Assembly (NCBI GenBank): GCA_000827205.1
Contig: KN832555.1
Span: 2,819,011-2,883,010, forward strand
Length of the DNA stretch: 64,000 nucleotides
From: Plicaturopsis crispa FD-325 SS-3
Taxonomy: Eukaryota; Basidiomycota; Agaricomycetes; Amylocorticiales; Amylocorticiaceae
Direction of reading: 5' to 3'
Part shown: positions 1 to 12,040 of the stretch, piece by piece
Position numbering within the stretch: the first letter of the stretch is position 1
Layout of the letters: every line of letters starts with the position of its first letter
Position numbers and translations under genes: made by a program
The notes under the pieces: model-generated
Database searches by the model: none
What the model saw: the letters and a program-made list of their open reading frames with translations, nothing else
What the model was told of the DNA's origin: nothing

Positions 1-2198
1 GCATTCGCTTGTACCCCTCATCGGGCTCTTCCCGGCGCATCTTCTGAAGAAGGCACGCAAGCCGAGTCTTGGTCTGGTGAGTAAACCTACATTTTGAATA
101 AAATGAGCCACCTTGACGAGGCCCTGAGTAGGTGAAGACGCCCTCCACGGGTGATTGGAAAAGAGTCCTGGAGTACGGAGAACGTGTTCGGTCCATCACG
201 TATCATGAGAGCGCCAACAATGTCCCCCCGTCCATCTTCACCGTCTTCGAGGAACACAAGCCTCAGGAGTTCATCCTTCCCAATCTCCTGCGTTTGGTAT
301 GGCGAGCTGAAACTCCGGACGGGCTGGACCGCTCCTCCCTGTTCTTGAGCCCAGAGCTCCAGAGCCTTGACCTCGAGGTTGGCACGCGCTTCCCGCAGTT
401 ACACCTGTTCCTTGCCGAGATGTCCAGGCGAACTCGCCTCACCGAGTTTTCATTCAACTCGCCGACCAATCTGCCTGATTCCTTCACGGAACTCCTCGCA
501 AAGCAAACTGATCTCCAGAAGGTCACGCTCGTTGCCCCAGGTGCTCTAGCGCCGGGTATCGGGAAGTGGGTAGCAGGTCTGCCCAAGCTGCGCGCATTGG
601 AGCTGGACTTGACCGGGAGGTCCGTGATAGCGGTGGAGGGGTTCTTCGATGACATCCGTAGCTCGCGTTCGGGCTCCTCTACGCCTAGTTCAGACAGCGG
701 CGTCTTTTCGGGCGACGAGATCGACTTTTCGGACATTCGTAAATCATCGTTGCGCCTGACGGGAGACCTCAGCGTCGCCAGGGGCGCCTTCAGAGGCTTG
801 CAGGGCCTGCACCTGACAGGAGAGGCGGGGAATATCGCGACCTTCCTGAAGCACCTGACGAGTCCGTTGACAAGTCTCGAACTCGTCATCGAGGACCCGC
901 CTGACAAGGCGGACTGGACGGACCTGTCGACCATGATCTCTGACAAGTTCGGGGAAACCCTTCGATCGCTGCGGCTCACCGCCACGGGGTCATCCCGGTT
1001 CTCCGAGCTGGTTAGGTCTACGTCGCGGCTGGAGACACCGCCAAAGCATCTCCCCCTCACGAAACTCGCAGGCATGTACCGGCTCGGACGCCTGGAGATC
1101 GACCTGCCCGAGAGCTTCATTTTCCACAATGCCGACTTGAAGCATCTGGCGAGGGAATGCCCGAACATTGAGGTGTTGAAGCTGTGCCCGCTCGCTCGTT
1201 TCACGTCGGCGCCCTTCATAACCCTCGAAGGCCTCGCGCCACTGACGAGCAGTTGTCGGCGATTGCACACGCTGGGCATTGTCGTTAACGCCGATGGCGG
1301 CCGTGAGGAGGTGCTTGCAGACCGCCGAGTCATCTCGCGATCGTTGCTCCGCCTCCACGTTGGTCACTCGTGGATCAGCAGCCCATTGCAGGTCGCTATT
1401 TTGCTCAGCCACCTTGCGCCGTCTTTGGAGACGCTCAAGTGGTTCCACGAGAAAAACCGCCCGGGTTTCATCGAAGCGCGCGCGCAGGCCTGGCAGGCCG
1501 TGTCCGATATCTTGCCGCATCTGCAGAGTGTACGGCTATTGGAGAGACGGGCAGCAGTGGAGGCAATCCTGGCTGCCGCCGCCGCCGCCGCCGCTTCGCG
1601 GTCGGCAGGGCCAGCGTACGTCGCACCGGAGACCGTCGACAAGGAGGTCGATGCCACAGTCGTTACATCGAGCCAGGCGGTATCTGCAACGCCTCTCATC
1701 TCGGAGCACTCCGTGCAGTGCTCCCCGGAATTCGTTAGCGAGATGATCGACGCGACTCCGTTGATATTCTCCGTGTCGATTGACGCGACGCCGGACGTAG
1801 CAGACGCAAGTTCGTCTGCATCGCCGACCATATCCGAGAAAGAGATCGACGCGACGCCGCTGACTGTGTCGACGGAAGTTGGTGCGGTCGCGTCGACTAA
1901 GTCAAAGTCTACGGAGACCCTTCTGTTGTCGCCCGTCCACGGCCCGCGAGTAGAGGGGACGAAGTGGACCAGTTACATGGTCATCCCATCGTTTTTCGCT
2001 CTCATCCTCCTCGCATGCCGAGTTTTCGTGCTGTACCCGTTCTATATCCCACTCCGCATCATTGACGCCTCGCTCTCATCGCTGCACGCACGCAGGGAGG
2101 AGCCCTCGTCGGCCACGAAGGTGGAAAAACGCACATCATACTCCGACGCGGCAAGTCTGTCGTCGTCAGATGCATCGGACATTCCTGTCGGTCACTAA
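1..2198 (+). CDS. F-box/LRR-like protein with C-terminal membrane segment (5' end outside window)
   Basis: The 5' end lies left of the window. Exon 1..76 (frame reading HSLVPLIGLFPAHLLKK) joins exon 132..2198 across a GTGAGT...TAG intron at 77..131. The visible part resembles the region after the F-box in mushroom F-box proteins: a conserved start (DWKRVLEYGERVRSITY) followed by leucine-rich stretches typical of degenerate LRRs used for substrate choice in SCF ubiquitin ligases. The F-box itself is not visible. After the LRR part come an alanine run coded by a GCC repeat near 1575, a low-complexity tail repeating I-D-A-T-P four or five times, and a strongly hydrophobic segment (YMVIPSFFALILLACRVFVL, about 1974..2033) before a short Ser-rich end. 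A membrane anchor is unusual for an F-box protein. Family assignment is moderate; specific function is unknown. Confidence 0.72.
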
Positions 2199-2565
2199 TC
2201 CTCTTTTTATTTACGGTTTCCATTACTTACCTGTTGTTGTATTATTGGTGCTGGCACAAATGTAGGCTGATAGTTATGAGCTCAAGCGCACGATAACCGA
2301 TATCGATAAAATCGAGAGGAAGAGCGGGCCTAAGACTAAGAAAACGGTAACGTTCGATGTCGAAGAGCAAAAGGACAGCGTCGAGCTAGACGAGGACGGC
2401 TTGAAAGGACGCGATGGACATCGCGAAACCGAGTGGCTGAGATTGATCGCCCAAAGCGGACGAGGCCACGCGAGCGAAGTGGCTGCGACGCGTCAGTGGT
2501 CTTCACCGTCGAACACGCAGTCCTTTTCCTCCTTCGCTGCTATCCATCCATCTTATTCCTTTATC
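2199..2565 (+). other. Intergenic/5' UTR region with long open frame
   Basis: This lies between the F-box gene stop and the Rpn5 start. From 2266 to 2565 one frame stays open without a stop for 100 codons and is in phase with the Rpn5 ATG. It has a coding-like composition (for example KKTVTFDVEEQKD) but no ATG in frame. A TAG that could serve as a splice acceptor sits at 2263..2265. It may be an alternative last exon of the F-box gene, an upstream extension of Rpn5, or chance. Confidence 0.4.
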
Positions 2566-4362
2566 ATGGCCGACCCCAAGAAACAAGAGAGAGACTTCAC
2601 GCCGGAGGTTGATGCAATCCTGTTGGAAACCACATCGATAGCACAGGTACAGCATCTCACTGAATTGTGGCTCGCTTCGTACTTATGCACGTCTAGTCCG
2701 GTAAATTGCAGGATGCACTGGACAAACTGTTCGCTCTCGAGAAACAAACGCGTAATGTCGGTGGTCTCTTCAAGTTCGTGATAGTCTACAGATTCTGACG
2801 CGATCGATCATAGGCATCCGACCTTGCTTCCACTACTCGTCTATGTAAAGCAGTCGCGGAACGGTCATACGAGGCTCGGGACTATGCTGTACTCAATTCG
2901 AGTATACTTGTATTGAGCAAAAAGCATGGGCAGCTGAAGGGAGCTGTTCAAGCTATCGTGGAGCTGACCATGGGGTGGCTGGAGGAAGTGAAGGCTCGCG
3001 ATGGTCTTGAGAGGTGGTTAGAGTTAGTGGAGACGTTGCGTATCGTGACGGAGGGCAAGGTTCGTTGCGTATCATATGAGAAACTTGAAGGAGTTCTTGA
3101 CCGTGCCATTTCGTGCAGATCTTCTTGGAAACACCGCGCGCGCGCGTCACCCTCCTACTTGCTCATTACCATGAATCCCTCGCAGCTACAAAAACTACTC
3201 CCCCACCCAAAGAATCCCTTCAGACCGCTTCCGACCTTCTCAATGACTTACAAGTCGAGACCTACTCTTCTATGGAACGACGAGAAAAGACAGAATTCAT
3301 CCTTGAACAAATGCGGCTGCTGATAGCTGTAGCTCGAGTGAAGGACGCGGAAATCGGCAACGACGGGAAGGATTCCCTCGGTGGCGGCGAAGCGGAATGG
3401 GTCAAAGTCAGGGTTGGTAGTCGGAAGGTCAACGAGGAGTTCCTCAAAGAGAAAGAGAACGAGGTTTGTATGCTTGGATCGCTATTTACGCCTCATTACT
3501 GATGGACGTGCCTATAGGACCTCAAACTCAAATATTACGACCTTACAATTCAACATGCCTTGCATAACAGCTCGTACCTCGATGTCGCAAAATATTACCA
3601 GAAGGTTTGGGAGACACCATCAATCAAAGAGGACGAACAGGACAAGGGCAAAGCTGTATGCGAATCTCCTTGCCCTTCTGAAGCATTCCCGCTGACAGGA
3701 TTGCAGGCACTCGAACACATTGTCTATTACATCGTTCTATCGCCCCACAATAACGAGCAATCCGACATGTTGCACCATATATTTGCTGACCCCGCGTTAG
3801 CAAAATTGGATGTCCAGTAGTGCGTTTTCTGAACACATCGTATGCTAGCGCAGATCTGACTTCACAATAGCAACCTTGTCAAATGCTTCGTAACGCGCGA
3901 GCTCATGCGCTGGCCTGGCATCGAAGCAATTTACGGCTCTGCTTTGCGGACAACTCCCGTTTTTTCTTCCGATAAACGATGGGAGGATCTCCATACACGC
4001 GTTATCGAGCATGTGAGTCTCTACTCAATCCTGCATCGACTTCTAGACTGACCGACGGCATGGTGTAGAACGTCCGCGTCGTGGCGCAATACTACACTCG
4101 CATCACCCTTACACGCCTTACCGCGCTGCTTGACCTAACGGTGCAACAGACTGAGGAGACGCTGGCACGCCTTGTCGTTGCAGGCACGATATGGGCGCGT
4201 ATCGACCGGCCGTCGGGGATCGTGAACTTCAGGAATAAGCGTAGTGCCGAGGACGTGATGAATGACTGGAGCTCGGATATGCAGAAATTGCTGGGGCTCG
4301 TTGAGAAGACATGGATGGGGGTGAACGCGGCCCAGGCTGCGAGCCAAAGAGTAAAGGCATGA
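2566..4362 (+). CDS. RPN5: 26S proteasome regulatory subunit Rpn5 (PSMD12)
   Basis: Rpn5 is a non-ATPase lid subunit of the 19S proteasome cap, a PCI-domain scaffold contacting the Rpn11 deubiquitinase. The start MADPKKQERDFTPEVDAIL matches the conserved Rpn5 N-terminus. Later exons read DALDKLFALEKQTRN, ASDLASTTRL, ILVLSKKHGQLKGAV, LKLKYYDLTIQHALH and YYIVLSPHNNEQSDM, all recognisable Rpn5 segments. The last exon (about 4072..4362) carries the PCI winged-helix region (RVVAQYYTRITLTRLTALLD and the RPSGIVNF turn). Introns are short: 2647..2711 is clear, a second ends near 2814, and others lie near 3059, 3463, 3657, 3820 and 4013. The second donor, GTCGGT, is weak. Length fits the family at roughly 470 residues. 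Confidence 0.93.
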
Positions 4363-4492
4363 TACTTTAGTACTCCGAGTGTGATTATATTAGTGTAGCT
4401 CGGCCTCGATGGACATCTTTTCAGTAAACGAAGTTGTGCAGCCTGAAGCACCAGTGCGTGAAAGAAAGAGGAAAAGCGATTCTACCCAAAGA

Positions 4493-5385
4493 TCAAGCCT
4501 GGATGGATATGAACTCCGTCTCCGGCTGGGTTCCCTCGAGCCCAGCGGACGTGATGGCGACGGGTGTCGTCAGTGCGGGTGCGTATGTCGGTCGGACGCC
4601 TTCTCTCCACAGCCTAACATATTCCTCGCCCTTCGTCCATCCACTAACACCGCCCTGCCTCTCGATAATTGCCTTCCACTTCTTCCGTGCCGCAATCGCA
4701 CCCTCGTCCATCTCTTCCTTGGTCTTCCATGCTTCGAGTGCCTTGCGCTCTGCCTGATACATCTCCTCTGTAACCGTCGGCCCGAACTCTGCGCTATACA
4801 TTTCCGCCTCCATCGCCGCAGTGATGCTTGCTATATGGTGCTCTGAACGAAGAGCGCGAAATTGCGCAACGGCGATTTTGTACGCAACAGATAACGAAAC
4901 ATCCTTCTGATGCTCGTACAAATTGAGCGCGAACCGGATGGCACTAGAGGACGGCAGTGTGGGTCAGAAAAATTATAGCGCGTAGAAAGGTGTGCGTACT
5001 CTTCCGGTTTGGGGTTGCGTCCTCTTTGCCGTAGCCGTAACCACTTCGGCCCCCTTATTGGATGCTCGTCCTCGACTGTAGCGCCCTCAACGAGGACCGC
5101 CGGTCGAAACGTCTCGAATGGATGATCACGGAAGAATTGGCGGCGGAGGTCGTCTTCAACATACGCGACAGGGAGAGGACGAGGCTCGCGCAGCTTAGAT
5201 GGGGAGTCTTTTTGTGCATATGAAGGAGTGTCGTATTCCGTCCGCGCTGGTGGGCGCCGCGCCGGTAGTGGTAGAGGGGGGTTGTCGATGACGGCTTGGT
5301 ACCACACAGGCTCACGCTCGACATAACCCACGCGCATGAGACGGGCCATTTGCCTGTGCACCTGGGATGCTACTCTGCGAACCAT
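4493..5385 (-). CDS. RSM25: Mitochondrial small-subunit ribosomal protein mS23 (Rsm25-like)
   Basis: This is a mitoribosomal small-subunit protein. The start at 5385 gives MVRRVASQVHRQMARLMRVG, the amphipathic basic N-terminus typical of fungal Rsm25/mS23, followed by a Pro-rich stretch (NPPLPLPARRPPARTEYD) and the conserved IRGPKWLRLRQRGRNPKPEE. One intron (GTACGC...CTAG) lies around 4950..4998. The second exon continues AIRFALNLYEHQKDVSLS and FGPTVTEEMYQAERKALEAW and ends at 4493. The C-terminal part is charged and partly helical. It converges on RPN5 with only 130 bp between the stops. Identity rests on the N-terminal block and the FALNLYEHQ-type junction. Confidence 0.82.
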
Positions 5386-5679
5386 GACGGAAAGCGGAAA
5401 GACACAGAGAAGTGCACAGTTCGAGAGTGGTGGAAGTTCGTGAACAGTGAGCAAACAGTGCTGGTAAAGAAATCGGCTACAGCCACCGACGCAAAATGTC
5501 GGCAAAGCGCCGCTGACTTCGACGCGTCCGTACGATACACGTTGGACCTTGGCGCCACCTTACACCATTCATCGACCTACTCTGTACACGAGACGCAAGC
5601 GAGTGTAGGCAGCGTATGCGTAGACCAGGCAAAGATGTCCCATTAGAAAGCGGTGCAATCAGATACAGGATACAATAAA

Positions 5680-6569
5680 TCAGTAGGAAAGACGGAACAT
5701 AAATTGAAAACTGTATTGCTTGGTGTCTGGATCCCAGTGCGACCAGTTCCAGTAGCCAGCATCGTCAGATTCATCCTCGATCTCGCGAGCTGGAATGCGG
5801 AACGCTATCGTTTCGTAGGGTTCAGCAGCAACCTAAGGTATGGCATGCACATATCAGCGACCAGTCCACAGGGTGTAAACGTGCAAGAAACTACGCACGA
5901 TGAGATATTGGTACGCCTTGTTGGGAGGTTCTCTCTTCTGCTCCCAAGCACTCATAAACCGCCGCCTCGGCATGACGTCCGCCTTAATCTGCGGTAAATG
6001 CACTTGCACCATCATGCCCTCCTTGCCTGTATCCCTATCCCGCACTTTCGTGACCCGGTATCCAGGCCTTCCTATTTTTAGGAAGACTTTGCGCTGCACA
6101 GTGCTGGCCACGGGGGCAATCATTAACTGCGAGTCCTTGGCATCACGGGCAGCGCGGCGAGCAAGATTTGTTTGATGCTTTTTCCCTTGAGTATGAGCAA
6201 GGTAGGAACCCTCGTTCGTGTGCAGCGTGAGACATAGACGACATTCCAGCGAGCCCAAGTGGTTACGAAGGATATACGGGTCCTGAAGAGATATATTAGC
6301 ACTTTTGGCGACAAAGAAGCCTGCTATGCACACGCGCCTTTGCGAGATCAATGGTCTCGAGAGCGAGTTTTCGTAGACGCTCACGCCTGTCGACGTTCGT
6401 CTCCGAGGCACCAGCAACGCCACCTCCACCAAATTTTGAGCCGACACGATTCTGTCGTAAACGTGAGTTGGGGTAGCTTAGGCCCTAAGGACGATGTTCA
6501 TACCTGGAAATCTGGAGAAAAACATCAGTTATCAATACAGCAGGGACTGTGTAACATGTGCTCACCCAT
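5680..6569 (-). CDS. PRP11: Splicing factor 3A subunit 2 (SF3a66/Prp11)
   Basis: SF3a2 is a core U2 snRNP component bound near the branch-site duplex. The zinc-finger exon reads DPYILRNHLGSLECRLCLTL then HTNEGSYLAHTQGKKHQTNL, the C2H2 (matrin-type) motif of the family. The C-terminus (AAEPYETIAFRIPAREIED and WNWSHWDPDTKQYSFQF) matches the SF3a60-binding end. There is no Pro-rich heptad tail, as usual in fungi. To obtain the invariant start M-D-F-Q-N-R-V-G-S-K the gene needs a 4-nt coding exon (6566..6569), an intron 6512..6565, an 8-nt exon (6504..6511), an intron 6452..6503, and then the next exon from 6451. The following intron (6283..6337) has a GC donor. The final intron is near 5833..5890. 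It diverges from RRP5 across about 300 bp. Confidence 0.92.
6283..6337 (-). other. PRP11: Candidate GC-AG intron in PRP11
   Basis: The exon ends LETIDLAK at AAAG and the next begins GACCCG (DPYIL). The only junction that keeps the frame and the conserved K-D-P-Y sequence puts the donor at GCGCGT and the acceptor at CTTCAG, a 55-nt intron. A GT two bases further in would break the frame. Confidence 0.65.
6504..6511 (-). other. PRP11: 8-nt microexon of PRP11 (ATTTCCAG)
   Basis: On the minus strand, CTCCAG precedes ATTTCCAG, which is followed by the donor GTATGA. Joining ATGG (6566..6569), ATTTCCAG and AATCGTGTC (from 6451) gives M-D-F-Q-N-R-V, the start expected for SF3a2. The flanking introns are 54 and 52 nt with normal GT and AG ends. 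Confidence 0.8.
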
Positions 6570-6873
6570 TCTGCCAAGCTAACTCGTTGAGACGGTAGGA
6601 AAAGTGAACGTAGAGGCGAGAACGAAGGCTGAAGCTGAAGACGCGGAAATAAAGACTACAAGTGACCGTGAGAAGTTCACGTCCGGATCTGTGTCCGCGC
6701 ATCTGCTTCCCGATCGCGTACCAAAATTTCGAAATCACGTCCATTGCAAGACCGTAGACGCTATCGGCAGCAGCTTGGCCTCCATTTCTCCACATTTAAT
6801 CGGCTATACCTCTAAACATTGCTCCAGACTCGGCGTACAACTCACGAATTTACGATCTCACACAACACAGGCA

Positions 6874-9800
6874 ATGGCCGGCCAAAAGCGCGTACGGGAC
6901 GAAGGGTCTTCTACTCATAAATCTAAAAAAACAAAACTCGGTGACGGCGAACCCATCCAAAAAATCAGCCAAGAGCAGCCCTCTGTCCCTGTCTCAAAAC
7001 TAGTTTCTGATGAAGTTGATTTTCCCCGTGGTGGTGGGACGACTTTCACTCCGCTGGAGGTGAAGACCATTCGGTCGGAGGCGGTCAAGGAAGCCAATAA
7101 GGAACTCTTCCAGGTGCGTCAGTTCTCAGCGCGTACGCGCCCGCACTCTCACCCATTTATATTCCTAGGATTCTGAAAAGAAAACCAAGCGAACGAAAAG
7201 GAAGTCAGACGTGCACGGCAAGACCAATGGCGAAAGCAAGGACAACTCGGATAAAATACGAGTGGAACATCTGAATTATAAAGTATAACTATGCATGCTC
7301 TCCGCTCTCCCAGCTTACTGACAATGTGTTATCAGCGCCTAACCGTTGGAATGAGAATTCTAGGCCAAATCATTTCGGTTCAGCCGCTAGCACTTATCGT
7401 CTCCCTCCCCAATCAACTCTTCGCACATGTTCCTATCACACAAATATCACCTCAGCTAACTACCGCTCTTGAGGCCCTGGACCGAGAAGACGAAGACTCT
7501 CTGGACGAGGAAGACGAGGCAGAAAATGCGAGCACGAAACCCCGTGTTCCCGATTTATTCGAAATATTTCATCCCGGGCAATACATTCGAGCTGTCGTGA
7601 CCGCTGTTCATGCCTCAGGATCGACAGACGCCTCGGCGGTAGGCCGTTCTCGTGATCACACTATTAAAGCGAGTCGAAGAGTCGAGCTCAGCTTAGTACC
7701 GGAGAGAGTCAATGCCGGCGTGCAGAAGGCTGACCTGCAATCTGGTTTCGTACGTTTGAATACCGTGTCTTGGTGCCTATCAGTCTGACTTCGTTGAGCA
7801 GACACTCCCGGCTGCCGTGAAGAGCGTAGAAGATCATGGATATATCCTGGATTTTGGGCTCCCAGACGTCTCGGGCTTCCTCTCGTTCAAAGAATCTAGG
7901 AAGGGTTCCAGTAACCCAGACTTGAAGTTTTACGTCGGCCAGTTACTCGATGTCTGCGTGACAAAAATGTCTGGAAACGGCCGCACATGCACTGTCTCTA
8001 TCGACCCGGAACTGTTGGAATCTTCCTCGGTATGCTCGCATCCACCCTTCAATAGGAGCCGTTCACTCACTGGTGGTAGATATCGGAAGTTAGCAACGTC
8101 ACCTCCATACTCCCGGGGGCGCTTGTCCAATCGCTCATTGTCAGCGTGTCCCCAAACGGCCTGAACATCCAACTACTTGGCTATTTTGAGGGCACTATCG
8201 ACCAATCTCATCTACCATCTGAACGGCAGTATAAAGTCGGCCAAAAGGTCAAATGCAGAGTTCTCTACGATATTGCAGGGACCACGCCTCCTCGGTTCTC
8301 TCTTGCGCTCGTCGACCATATCTTGAAACTTCAAATCAGACGATTTAAAGCGAAGGATCGCACGAAGACAATGCCTAGTATTGTGGACGCATACCCCGTC
8401 GGGAAGATCCTGGACGACGTCAAAGTTACCAGAGTAGAAACAGAACTGGGTCTGGTCGTCGAAGTACAGCCCGGCGTTGAGGGTTTTGTTCACGTCAGTA
8501 GTCCATATTTCCCACTAATTGGCGTGTCTGAATTTATAATTTCTAGATCTCCCACGTATCCGACGAGCATGTCCCGTCTCTACCGTCCAGCTCTGGCGCG
8601 TGGAGAATTGGCTCTGCCCATAAAGCGCGCGTTACGGGTTATTTCCACTTTGACGGAGTCTTGCAACTGTCCCTGCGCCCCTCAATCCTTGAGCAGAAGA
8701 TCTTGCAAGTCGCAGACGTACGAGTCGGCGAGATCATCAAGTGCACCATCAAGAAACTCGCCGATACTGGTCTTTTTGTGTCGATATCGGAAAACGTTGA
8801 CGGTGTGGTTTGGCCCAACCATTACGCTGATATCGTGTTGAAGCAACCCGCCAAGAGATTCAAGACGGATGGAACCGTGAAATGTCGTGTATGTATTCTA
8901 TATTGAAATCATTTCGAGCGCTCGCTGACTCGGGTTGTAGGTCTTATCTGTTGACCCAGAGAGAAATCGGGTTGCGCTGACGGCCAAGAAGTCTTTAGTC
9001 GAGTCGAAGCTGCCTATCCTCTCTCATTTCGAAGATGCCAGAGTTGGGATGGTCGCTCATGCGGTTGTGTTCAAAGTCGGGGATAAACATCTGGTGGTAG
9101 AGTTCTACAATCACCTCAAGGCCATCGTGCCCTCGCGAGAAACTGAGTATGCATTTCAATATTTTCCTGTCCTGCTGTGCCTAACGATATCTTTTAGCGA
9201 CGTGTCTGTTGGCGCCCTGTCCACTGCCTTTCCGGTTGGTAAAGTGGTGAAAGTGCGAATCATCTCCACTGACCCGGAGACCGGCCGTCTCACAGCGAGC
9301 ATTCGACAAGCCGCCTCCACCTTCCAACCTACGGTCACCGACATCAGCGGCATCGAAATTGGGAATATCGTGGCAGGCGTAGTTACGCAAATTCACAAGG
9401 ACAACGTAGTTCTCACTCTGCAGCCCACCGAGGTCCGTGCTCTTCTATCGCTGAACAACCTAGCAAATCACCGTGGGTCGACATTACCACAACTTCGAGC
9501 GGCACTCCAAGTGGGTGAGAGCCTAGACAATCTGGTCGTGGTCTCTCGCAGCCCAGAAAAGGGCTTTGTCATTGTCGCAAATAAACCGAAGGCGAAGGTC
9601 GCTCAAGGTCCGAAGGCGGCAGTTTCTATCGATACAGTAGAAATTGGGCAAATTGTCGGAGGACGGGTAACACGACACGCCCGCAACGGTGCCCACGTCA
9701 AGATTACGCCACAAATCGGCGGCTCTCTGCATCCAACGGACGCGTCAGACAATTACGAGGCTGGCGTACCCTTCCCTGGTGTCGACTCCATCCTTAAGGC

Positions 9801-12040
9801 TGCCGTTGTTGGCATCGACCGGGAGAAGAAACTACTTTCGCTGTCGACTCGCCACTCTAGGCTATACCCAGAGCAGGACAAGCCTGTAGCTGATCGTGAA
9901 ATCAAAGGCATTGCTGATTTGAAAGTTGGGGAGACGATCAGAGGCTTTATCAAGAGCGTTGCTGAGCACGGCGTGTTTGTGACCATTGGTCGAGATGTGG
10001 ACGCTCGAGTGCAGATCAAGGAGCTCTTCGACGAGGTTTGTTTCAATCCTTTCCCCCTTCTTCTCGTAAATGCTAAAGCATATTTGCAGTATGTCAAAGA
10101 CTGGAAAAGCCGGTTCAAGGCCAACCAGCTAGTGAAAGGCCGAATCATGAGGTTTGTCGTTCTTCCCCGTGTTGATTCGCGTACTAACACCCTCATAGTG
10201 TTGACGTGGAGAAACGGAAGGTTGAAATGACATTCCGATCGGGAGATCTCTCCAGAGATTCGTCGGCAGGGCTCAGCATTGCAGACCTTCACGAGGGTCA
10301 AAAGTTGGACGGCCGAGTCAAGAAGATTGAAGACTACGGGATATTCATCGAGATTGAAGGGTCAAAACTTAGTGGCCTTTGCCACAAATCTCAGGTTCGC
10401 AGAAACGTTCATCAAGTGTAGAGTCTGAGCTCATCCTATTCATCACAGTTGTCCGATAACAAGAACGTCGACGTCACTCTTGCTCTGCGTACTTTCCGAG
10501 AAGGCGATCGCGTTAAGACAGTCGTCCTGTCCATAAACAAGTCGAAGAAACAACTCTCATTGGGCCTCAAGCCTTCGTACTTCACCGGTGAAGACGTCAA
10601 TTCCGGCTCAGACGACTCAGACGTCGACGAGCCTCAAACGTTCGGAGTTGTTGACGAGGATGAAATGGAGCAAGATGAAGATGAAGCAGATACTTCTGCC
10701 AACAACATGCTCCAAGACGAAACGATTGACGAGGATGACGAAGATGACGAGGACGCCATGGATGTGGATGACGCGCAACTTGGCCAGGCCTCAGCACCAC
10801 TGTCTCGTTCTAAACCTGCTCTGGCACCGTCTCTCTCCCTCCAGGGCGGCTTCCAATGGTCTGGTACGGGTGCACAATCCGATGCAGAAGGTAGTTCGGA
10901 GACATCCTCCGACGAGTCTAACGATGGCGAACAAACGAGCAAAAAGAAACGTCGAAAACGAAAGGAAATCGAACACGATCTCACAGCAGATATGCACACC
11001 AAAACCCCCGAGTCAAACGCAGATTTCGAACGGCTGCTTCTAGGATCTCCGAACTCCTCGTTTCTTTGGGTCCAGTATATGTCGTTCCAGCTTCAAATTT
11101 CGGAAGTCGATAAAGCGCGCGAGATTGGGAAGCGAGCTTTACAAACCATAAACTTCAGGGAAGAGCAGGAGAAGTTGAACGTTTGGATCGCTTTGCTCAA
11201 CCTTGAGAATGTCTATGGGACGGAAGAGAGTCTCGAGAGCGTGTTCAAGGATGCTGCTCGACACAATGACTCGAAAACTATACATCTTCGCCTCGCTACT
11301 ATTTTCGATCAGACGGAAAAATATGAGGTATGTCCACAGTTAAATCTTTGACGCGCCTGTATTTATGTGCACATGACAGCGTGCGGAAGAGCAGTACAAA
11401 CGGACGTGCAAGAAGTTCGGTCAAAGCTCCAAAGTATGGACTCTGTTTGGCGAGCATTATCTTCGTCGAGGGCAGCACGAAGATGCAAGAAAACTCCTTC
11501 CTAGGTGTCTTCAGAGTCTCGATAAGCGGAAACGTGAGTAGTCGGGTGTTTCACATTATCCACATCATGAATTAACCTTTCCCCGTTAACCAAGACTTGA
11601 AAACCATCTCCAAATTTGCACAATTGGAGTACAAACTTGGTGACCCCGAGCGAGGCAAGACGATATTCGAAGGCATCGTCGACTCTCATCCCAAGCGATG
11701 GGATCTTTGGTCAATATACATGGACATGGAGGCTGGCCAAAGTGATATCCAAAGTCTACGGTGCGTGGAACTCTCCTCCCTCCCTCTCTTCCGCAGTACT
11801 CATTTACTTTTCAGCAACTTATTCGACCGCGTTCTGGCGATCAAAATGACGAGCCATAAAGCCAAGTTCGCCCTCGCATTCTTCTGCTCTATCCCGCCTC
11901 TAATTCCATGCTTCGTGCTTTGCAGATCGTTTTTCAAGAAATGGCTCGACCTAGAGCGAAGACTTGGGGACGAGGCGGGTGCTAGTGCTGTCAAGGAGAA
12001 AGCAATCGAGTGGACGCAGCGCGCCGCGGGCACTTCATAG
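6874..12040 (+). CDS. RRP5: rRNA biogenesis protein Rrp5 (PDCD11), S1 repeats plus HAT repeats
   Basis: Rrp5 binds pre-rRNA in the nucleolus and is needed for processing toward both 18S and 5.8S rRNA. It starts MAGQKRVRDEG with a Lys-rich nuclear region, a conserved VDFPRGGGTTFTPLEVK block and then many S1 RNA-binding repeats (for example RLTVGMRILGQIISVQPLAL, VGETIRGFIKSVAEHGVFV and GQKLDGRVKKIEDYGIFIEI). An acidic linker (about 10600..10960) follows, then HAT/TPR-like helical repeats (FERLLLGSPNSSFLWVQYMS, GKTIFEGIVDSHPKRWDLWS) and the C-terminal FFKKWLDLERRLGDE block. Introns are numerous and short, for example near 7111..7170, 8887..8940, 10400..10450, 11326..11380, 11535..11594, 11760..11816 and 11870..11937. 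It is the longest ribosome-assembly gene in the window. Confidence 0.93.

Noticed and set aside
263-1333. Long open frame antisense to the F-box-like gene
   Set aside because: It mirrors the codon bias of the plus-strand exon, lacks any family similarity and crosses the conserved LRR region.
5854-6447. SF3a2 as a single uninterrupted frame starting near 6447
   Set aside because: The upstream part of that frame translates the intron and the wrong phase; the conserved start is obtained only with splicing.
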